From: Apiosordaria backusii
Taxonomy: Eukaryota > Ascomycota > Sordariomycetes > Sordariales > Lasiosphaeriaceae
Length of the DNA: 64,000 bases
Assembly: GCA_030549205.1 (NCBI GenBank)
Contig: JAUKTV010000011.1
Location: forward strand, 1,178,001 to 1,242,000
Direction of reading: 5' to 3'
The notes beneath the pieces are model-generated. The model ran no database searches. It had not been told where the DNA came from and saw only the letters and a program-made list of their open reading frames with translations. Positions within the stretch are counted from its first letter, which is position 1. Each line of letters starts with the position of its first letter. The translations under genes were made by a program, and so were the position numbers. This document shows, piece after piece, positions 57,501 through 64,000 of this stretch.

Positions 57501-60242
57501 ACAGTTTAAAGTAAAAGACTTATAAACAATTCTTAAGTCTTTTAATATATCCTTTATCTTTATTAACATTACAATTTCGTTATTACTTTATAAAGTCTAT
57601 ACTAATATAATATACTAGTAAAATAAATAATAAAATAGCTTTATTATTATATTAATAATTCCCTTACTTTTATAGTCTTTAAAGTAATAAAGGAAAATTA
57701 TCTTACTATAACAGTTAATAAAGAAAATAAGGTATTTAAAACCTTATAGATTTTCTTTATATTTAAAAAGGTTTATTACCTATACTTTACTTAAATAATA
57801 AGGATTTAACCTTAATTAAATATTCTATATATTTCTAATCTTAGCCTATATATAAGCTTTATAATCCTTAATAATAAAACAGTTATAAATATTTAAAAGT
57901 TACTATTCTACTTTTTCCTTTTTAAAGCCTTACTTTAATTTAATCAGTTAGTAAAGTTTAAACTTAACCTTTAAACTTAACCGGCTAGTTAAATCTTAAA
58001 ACTAGGCTTTTTCTACTTCTTTTTAAAAGTCTTCTTCTTCTTTATCTTTTAAAAAATTATAAGTACTATCTTTCTTTACAGTTATAAAAATCCTAAAAAT
58101 TCCACTTGAAATTTATAACTTTATACTTTTAATATTTTTAATAAATTTTATTACTATTTATTAATTAATATAATTAAACCGAAAGTATTAAATTACTAAT
58201 AAGGCAATAAAGGCTAGCCTTTTTCTTTAAATATAGAAGGCATTATAGTAAATAAGCAATTCTAAAGACCTTATAGTTAAATTAATATATTTAATAACTA
58301 TTTAACTGTAAGTTTTTTAAAGTAAGGTAACTACTTTACTTAAAAAGCTTTATAAGCAATTCTTTAATATCTTATTATCCTATTAAATTCTAAAACCTTT
58401 CAGTATTTTAAATAATACTAGGTTAATAGTAAAGTTTTTATAATAGACTATATTATAAAGCTATAAAGTCTTTAATCTTTATAAGGTTTATATATAAATA
58501 TCGACTTTTCTATAATTAATAATAGAGACTATTAAACTTTCTACTATAATATAGTCCCTTAAAGCTATAGGTTAAAAGTAGTTAAAGTAATTGATTTTAT
58601 TAAAGATATAAAGAGTAGTATCGGAATTAAAAATTGTTAAATAGTAAAGTAGGTATTCCGATATAAAAAAGCAGGACTTTAATATTAATTGCCTTAAAAT
58701 TCTTAAGGAAATTCTACCTTTTAATTATAAAAAGATAGTATTTACTATTATATATTTAATAAGTTAACGTTTATAATATACTATAATAAAAGACTAGACT
58801 TCTTACTTTTTAAGTTAATTTCTTTATAGTTTCTTTTTATTATTACTTCTTTCTTTTCTTCTTATTTAATTAACTTCTTTACTTAACTTTCTATTAATAC
58901 TAAGGACTACTTAAATAAGGGCTTTAACTAAAGAATTAAGGCAGAATTGTAAGTTCTTAAGAACCTTTTTTAATAAAATATAATAGTAATTGTTAATTTT
59001 ATACCTATTTCTATAGTAAATACTATAGATTAAGGTTTTCTTATTAAAAGGTCTAAAGTTTAAACTAAAGTCTTATCTTTTCTACTTAATTAAATCGTTC
59101 TAAAGACTATAGTTCCCTTAACCTTAATTACTATAGTCCTTTCTTATATTATCTTCTTCTACTATATTACTATAGAAGGTTAGAAAAGCACCTATAACCT
59201 TTAACTTTTTAATTTCTTTATAAGTATAAAGTATCTTATCTTTAATATCCTTAGTAATTTCTTTAAAAGTTAGCTTATTAAATAATATATAGTATTTTTA
59301 ATTTATTTTAAAGTTAAAAGCTTATAAAAAAAGTAAAGGATTTCTGCTTACTATTTAAAGAAGGCCTGTTAATTAAATAATAGGATTAAAGGTATTAAAG
59401 GTATAAAATTCCTTAACTATATAGAAGACTTTCTCTTAAGTAATTATCTATTCCTTTACCTTTTTAAAGTTATTAGTAAATTTAAAAGATTTAATATACT
59501 TTTTAAACTTTTCTTAATAATAAAGGTAGTATTTATCTTTATTAAGAATTATAGCTTTCTTAAAGGTATTGAAGTCGCTAATAAAGCCGTAATCTCCTTT
59601 ATAGTAAGTATTTTAAAGGCTTATTTTAATATAGTTAATAACCTACTTATTAAGCTTTTAAAAGGTATTTTAAACCTTATTATAATTTCTTATTATTCTT
59701 ATAAGGTAGTTTAAGTCGAATTTATATTCCTTTTTTTCTTTAATAATAAGGTTATTTATTATATATATAGATTTTAAAATCTTCTCTAGTAAGTCTAAGA
59801 CTTCTTCTTTACTTTTACTTTCGGCTTTAATAGCCAATACAGTTACTTAAATATAAGCAATACAGTTAAGGTACTTTCGAAACCTCTGTTTATATTACTT
59901 ATAGGCTTTAAATTTATATTTATAGTATATAATAGCTATATATATTTTAATATACTTTATATTATAAATATTTAAAATAGTTGGCTTTTTAAGTATAAAA
60001 ATATAGTTTTTCGGATCGATATATACTTAATTGTTTTATATATAGTACTTTAAAACGGTTTTAAATGCCTATTAGTTATTAGATCTATTAAAGAAGACCG
60101 TATCTTACTTTTTAATAACTATAAAAAAAGCGGTTAAATCGAACACTATAGTAATAGGTTTTTTATAGTAGTTTTATTAGTAGGTAGGTCTTTTGCAAAT
60201 AGCTTTAAAATAGGCCTTAGAATCGACACTTTAACTGCAAAT

Positions 60243-60395
60243 TGTAGAACAATATTGTAGGTAAAAACTCTGTCAATTCTAATATTGTACATGGAAGGAA
60301 GCCTAGGTAGGTGCGGACTTCCGAACCGTGTGGCTCAGGTCCCACTGCCAAGGTCTTAATTTCCCTAACAGTAGGCCTCCTATACTAATCTGACA
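60243..60395 (-). repeat. 5' LTR (right copy), mostly unmutated
   Basis: 153 bp with intact TG...CA termini (TGTAGAAC on the plus-strand left, TGACA on the right). It keeps a normal GC content although the adjoining interior is AT-mutated. The 5-bp target copy AGATG follows at 60396-60400 and contains an ATG. Confidence 0.85.
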
Positions 60396-60433
60396 AGATG
60401 CATACCGCTTTTAATACCGTTACCGAGCTTGAC

Positions 60434-60690
60434 GGCGCCGCCGAGCTCAACAATGCCGCCAAGTCCAACAACGCCGAGCTCAAAAACACTACCAAGTCCA
60501 GCAGCGCTACCGTGTCCAGCCACGCCACCGAGCTCAACAACGCTACCAAGTTCAACAATGTCATCAAGCTCAACAAGGCTGCCAAGTTCAACAAGGTTAT
60601 CAGGTTCAACAAGGCTGGCAGGTTCAACAGGGCTGCCAGATCCAGCAACACTGGCAAGCTCAGCGACGCTCCCATACCCAACGGCTCGTC
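60434..60690 (+). repeat. 18-bp coding minisatellite in family copy 3
   Basis: About 14 degenerate 18-bp units of the type AAGTTCAACAAGGCTGCC, each encoding a hexapeptide [K/E/R]-[F/L/S]-N-[N/K]-[A/V]-x. One unit is shortened. The strict 18-bp period keeps the frame open. The other family copies lack the array. Confidence 0.7.
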
Positions 60691-61003
60691 GACTGAGATC
60701 AAGGCTGACCAAGACAATGTGCCTTGTGCCTTCATGTTGTTCGCCGACGCTCGCGAGCGCTGGACCAAATCGAACCCTAACTACCGAGCTTTGATTGAGC
60801 CCATTCCAAAAAAGACCAAGAATGCCACCGAGCGGTCCAAGTATGACTCACCAGACACTCTTCCAAAGGTCAGCTGCTAACTGATGTTCCTTCCGTTAGG
60901 AGATTTCTCACTGCCGAGGGTCCCGAGTACCTATCGAGTCGAGAACCCCATGCCCGACGGGGCACTGGGCCTGGCTGCATCTCGCTGGGCCGATAAGGCT
61001 TAG

Positions 61004-61669
61004 AAGTTGACAGTCGAATATAGCAGACATTCTCGGACGATATTCAGGATTGACCGTAACGACTTTTATGGGAGGAATGACCGTTACGAACGAGCACCAT
61101 GATAAGGCACATAGCTAGCTGAATGCATTGGGGGCTTTATCATCTGAGTGACTGTCTCAGTTTTGTTGCTTTTGTTTCCAGATGCCGTGCTTTTGGACCG
61201 GTTCAAACTACTGTGTAGAAATGCATGTTTTATTTGATACATACCTGCCTTATGCTGGTACCTCGTTTCTTATGAAACCCTTTCTCTTTGTGATTACCCG
61301 TAGATTCTGCAATTTGACATATCACGAACCTATGGAGGAATGACAGGACCTCGAGAGCGCTCGAGTATTTCGGATTCTCTTCAAGAATCTTGGCTGCTTT
61401 CTTCTCTTAACTTTACCTAGGTAGGTAGTTTCGCTCTGCCGAAAGATGAGACAGCGAACAGCAAGTCATTGGCCACAATGTGAGCCTCAACCTGATGATG
61501 GTTTCGATTGGGCACTTCTGCCACATCACCCAGAGTGTTGTATCTGGTTCTGATTTTGGAAGATGCTGCCAGAAGCCGATGTTGGTTTCGCTGATTGTCC
61601 AAGTTGTTTTTGTTTTAAGCACTGACGGATAGCTTCCTCTGACAGGTAACCAAAAAGGGTGGAGCTGAC
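61004..61669. other. Flank of family copy 3
   Basis: No gene supported. 61,173-61,210 matches the relic flank at 52,311-52,350. A 110-codon minus-strand frame crosses into the tandem repeat and has no recognisable features. Confidence 0.4.
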
Positions 61670-62091
61670 AACGTTTGATGACTAAACCTGGCTGAAGGGG
61701 GCTTTTTTGAGTTGGCTGGTGGCCGCCTTGCACCACAGAAAACACCGGAAAAGCTCAACAATTGTCAGTGCTCGTATTGAACACAGAGATTGGCGCTTGT
61801 AGGTGATAACGTTTATTTGATAACTAAACCTGGCTAAAGTGGGCTTTTTTAAGTTAGCTGGTGGCTGCCTCGTACCACAGAAAACACCGGAAAAGCTTAA
61901 CAATTATCAGTGCTCGTATTGAATATAGAGATTGGCGCTTTTAGGTGATAACGTTTGTTTGATGATTAAACCTGGCTAAAGTGGGCTTTTTTGGGTTGGC
62001 TGGTGGCCGCCTTGCACTACAGAAAACACCGGAAAAGCTCAACAATTGTCAGTGCTCGTATTAAACACAGAGATTGGCGCTCTTAGGTGAC
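61670..62091. repeat. Three tandem 138-142 bp repeats
   Basis: Units at 61670-61807, 61808-61949 and 61950-62091, each starting AACGTTT and containing AAACCTGGCT, GGGCTTTTTT, ACAGAAAACACCGGAAAAGC and AGAGATTGGCGC. Differences are mainly C/T and G/A transitions, and the middle unit is the most AT-rich, consistent with mild RIP. No coding frame spans them. Confidence 0.85.
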
Positions 62092-62197
62092 AACGTGATT
62101 GGCACTGTCCGCCAGGTGCCACAATACCATGGGGTGCAAACGAGAGAAAAAGAAACTCAAAAACGCAATGACATCAAACGCGACGCGACCTCGGTCG

Positions 62198-62204
62198 TAT
62201 AAAA
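62198..62204 (+). promoter_or_regulatory. TATA box of the 2OG-Fe(II) oxygenase gene
   Basis: TATAAAA in a GC-rich context, 145 bp upstream of the ATG at 62343, and just downstream of the tandem repeats. Confidence 0.5.
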
Positions 62205-62342
62205 CCCGGGGCCGATAGCCACGTGCTCAAATCTTGACCAGTTTCGATTGAAGAACAGAATTTCAGCGCGACAACTTGTCAAGATTGATTCAGCTACGCC
62301 AACAACTTGCAACTATCTTGCCTTGTGCTTCAAGCTGTCATC

Positions 62343-64000
62343 ATGGATGCAGCTGCGTCGCTTAACTCTGTTGACAAGGCCAGGAAGGGACTCTGTGAGG
62401 CCTTGCAGGGAATCAAGGCAGTCGGGAGCTTCGCGGCATTCACCAAAATTCCTGAAACGAGCATCAAGCCAATATTGGTTCACGGTGTCGGCCATATAGC
62501 GCATCCTTTGCAGGAAGTCACAGCTCGGCAACTGATCGAAAAGGCGCGTCAAGCTCCCTATGGCAAGGGCAGCGAGACCTTTGTTGACACATCGGTCCGC
62601 AACACGTGGGAGTTGGATGCGGCTCAACTGGATCTCAACCCTCAGTGGGGATCCACCATCGACACCGCCTGCACATGGGTCGCCCAACAACTGGGCATTA
62701 CTGCCCCGGTGACGGCTGAATTGTACAAGATGTTGATCTACGAGAAGGGAGCCATGTTCAAGGCTCACACCGAGTTCGTCCCGACATAATCCCTGCAAGG
62801 TCTATGGCGACTGACATGTGTCTGCAGTACTGAGAAGATTCCGGGCATGTTTGGCACTCTTGTCATCTGTCTCCCCTCCGAGCACCAAGGCGGCGACCTT
62901 GTCGTGAAGCATCGCGATGTCACCAAGATCTTCAAGACTTCGGAAACCCAGCCATCCATGGCATGCTGGTTCTCAGATGTCACGCACGAGGTCTTGCCCG
63001 TCGCTTCGGGCATCCGCTGGGTTCTAACGTACAACCTTGCCATTTCGCCTCAGGTCCACCACCCCTCTGCCGCCATAAACACACCGGAGCTGGACGGCCT
63101 TCGAGATGCGTTGCGTGCATGGCTGGAGTCTCGGGGTCGCAACGACAGTGATAACGAACCTGACCACCTATATTACCTGCTGGACCACACCTACACCAAG
63201 GCCAACCTCTCACTTCACAGCCTAAAAGGTGCCGATCTAAACAGGATGCAATGCTTAAAAGACATATGCGATAGTCAAAACGTAAGCTTGTGGCTCGGTG
63301 TGATAGAAAAGGAGCAAAGGGGAGGATGCGAGGATGTCTATGACGACCCCTACGACTACCGGTATGGAGGCTGGGAAGAAGATTCGGATGCCGATTCGGA
63401 GGACGATTCTGATGACGAGGATGAGGACGGTGGTGGTGGTGGAGGAGGAAGGGGCGGAACTGACGATGATGACTGGCATTCGTTTGTCGATATTATAGAC
63501 ACAAATGTCTCGATCACGAGGCTCGTTACATCCAACGGACGCACCCTGCGCGAAGATATGACGATCGCAGAGGGTGAGCTGGAAGAGAAGCTGATTCAGG
63601 ACTACGAGGACCCGTTTGGCAAAGCCGAACGCCGTGAGGAGGACTACCCGGGCTTTACAGGCAACGAGGTATGCAAAACTTAGGTCATTATTTGCACCGG
63701 ACTAACTTCTCGCGCCCCCAAGGGAGTCTCAGCGACCCACTGGTACCGCATGACGGTTTGTTCCCCCCTTGCTTTGAGTTGCCCACCAGGCTTACCACCC
63801 GATATAGGTTGCCGTCATCGTTCCCAATGACGCCGTCGACCAGTTCCTGATTAAAGGCACTACCAAAAAGGAGGCACAGATCCTTCTGCCCCAGTACCTA
63901 GCGAAATGCGCCAACTCGGAGACTCGTGAGTCGGCGATGAAGATTGTTCGCCACCTCGCGCAATTTGCGTGGTCAGACAAGTCTCTGGATCGTTACACCT
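62343..64000 (+). CDS. 2OG-Fe(II) oxygenase-like protein, 5' part, runs off the window
   Basis: Exons 62343-62773, 62828-63668, 63723-63755 and 63808-beyond 64000, all in phase. The start is ATG 62343 (MDAAASLNSVDKARKGL). The core reads LYKMLIYEKGAMFKAH, then the first splice junction completes HTD (H142/D144), followed by GTLVICLPSEHQGGDLVVKH with H172 and IRWVLTYNL with the expected co-substrate Arg. This gives the HxD...H iron triad of Fe(II)/2-oxoglutarate dioxygenases. An Asp/Glu tract and a poly-Gly stretch follow (about 325-350). Exons 3-4 read GVSATHWYRMT|VAVIVPNDAVDQFL. The substrate is unknown. Related fungal proteins are large and often expanded in accessory regions. The 3' end is missing. 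Confidence 0.8.

Larger units (their letters stand above)
54399..60395 (-). mobile_element. Ty1/copia-type LTR retrotransposon, heavily AT-mutated
   Basis: A 5,997-bp element bounded by 153-bp direct repeats with TG...CA ends and flanked by a 5-bp target duplication. The interior is extremely AT-rich with no long open frame, as expected after RIP. On the minus strand at 55808-55797 the sequence encodes YIDN, a mutated YVDD reverse-transcriptase active site. Around it is copia-RT-like sequence broken by in-frame stops. A reverse transcriptase about 4.6 kb from the right LTR fits copia order, so the right LTR is the 5' LTR. The element cannot encode functional proteins. The gag, protease, integrase and RNase H regions are too mutated to place by eye. 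Confidence 0.85.
54376..61003 (+). pseudogene. Small-gene family copy 3, split by an LTR element and frameshifted
   Basis: The start ATG at 54376 and seven further codons lie left of the LTR element. The rest of exon 1 continues at 60401-60840, intron 60841-60899 has a GTATGA donor and CTAAC branch, and exon 2 begins at 60900. Removing the element and one target duplication leaves the frame open. Exon 1 encodes about 14 degenerate hexapeptides (KFNNVI, KLNKAA, KFNKVI, RFNKAG type), then RERWTKSNPNYRALIEPIPKKTK. Exon 2 starts FLTAEGPEY, but a net +1 shift at about 60,926 is needed to reach VENPMPDGALGLAASRW (ending 61003). The unshifted frame stops at 60996. An in-frame ATG in the right target duplication (60398) could restart translation. 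It is probably inactive. Confidence 0.65.

Noticed and set aside
54399..60395. AT-rich block considered as a centromere, mitochondrial insertion or CRISPR-like repeat region
   Set aside because: The paired LTRs, target duplication and reverse-transcriptase remnant explain it as a RIP-mutated retrotransposon. No regular spacer-repeat pattern or mitochondrial gene was seen.

Overview
The window is nuclear DNA of a filamentous ascomycete, most likely a Sordariomycete and probably Sordariales. The evidence is short introns with GTRWGT donors, CTRAC branch sites and AG acceptors, a typical Pezizomycotina gene set, a spliced nuclear tRNA, and one block of extreme AT-richness that looks like repeat-induced point mutation (RIP). 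The species cannot be named from the sequence alone.

Left and centre (about 0.6-44 kb) form a conserved housekeeping and regulatory core. In order it holds a low-complexity nuclear-type protein (-), a long gene-poor stretch, the CCAAT-binding subunit HapB/NF-YA (+), LSM2 (+), an intron-containing tRNA-Met (+), the interstrand-crosslink nuclease SNM1/PSO2 (-), eIF3d (-), a bZIP factor (-), an AGPAT-like acyltransferase with one in-frame UAG (+), a Rim15-type PAS/kinase/receiver protein (+), an MFS phosphate transporter (+), tRNA-Trp (-) and a Zn2Cys6 transcription factor (-). Exon structures were worked out by hand from splice signals and reading frame.

The right end (about 48.6-64 kb) is accessory. 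It has a decayed reading frame, an alpha/beta hydrolase, a family of small spliced genes that I do not recognise (three recognisable copies and one relic), a 5,997-bp Ty1/copia-type LTR element riddled with AT mutations, three tandem 140-bp repeats, and the 5' part of a 2OG-Fe(II) oxygenase-like gene cut by the window edge.

The two most interesting observations are these. (1) The LTR element lies inside the first coding exon of the third family member: its 5-bp target duplication, the TATA-to-ATG spacing shared with the other copies, and the reading frame all place the original start codon 6 kb upstream of the rest of the gene. (2) The acyltransferase is intact after splicing except for one TAG where a Trp codon is expected, which is the pattern of a pseudogene or of a sexual-stage A-to-I (UAG to UGG) mRNA-editing site known from Sordariomycetes.
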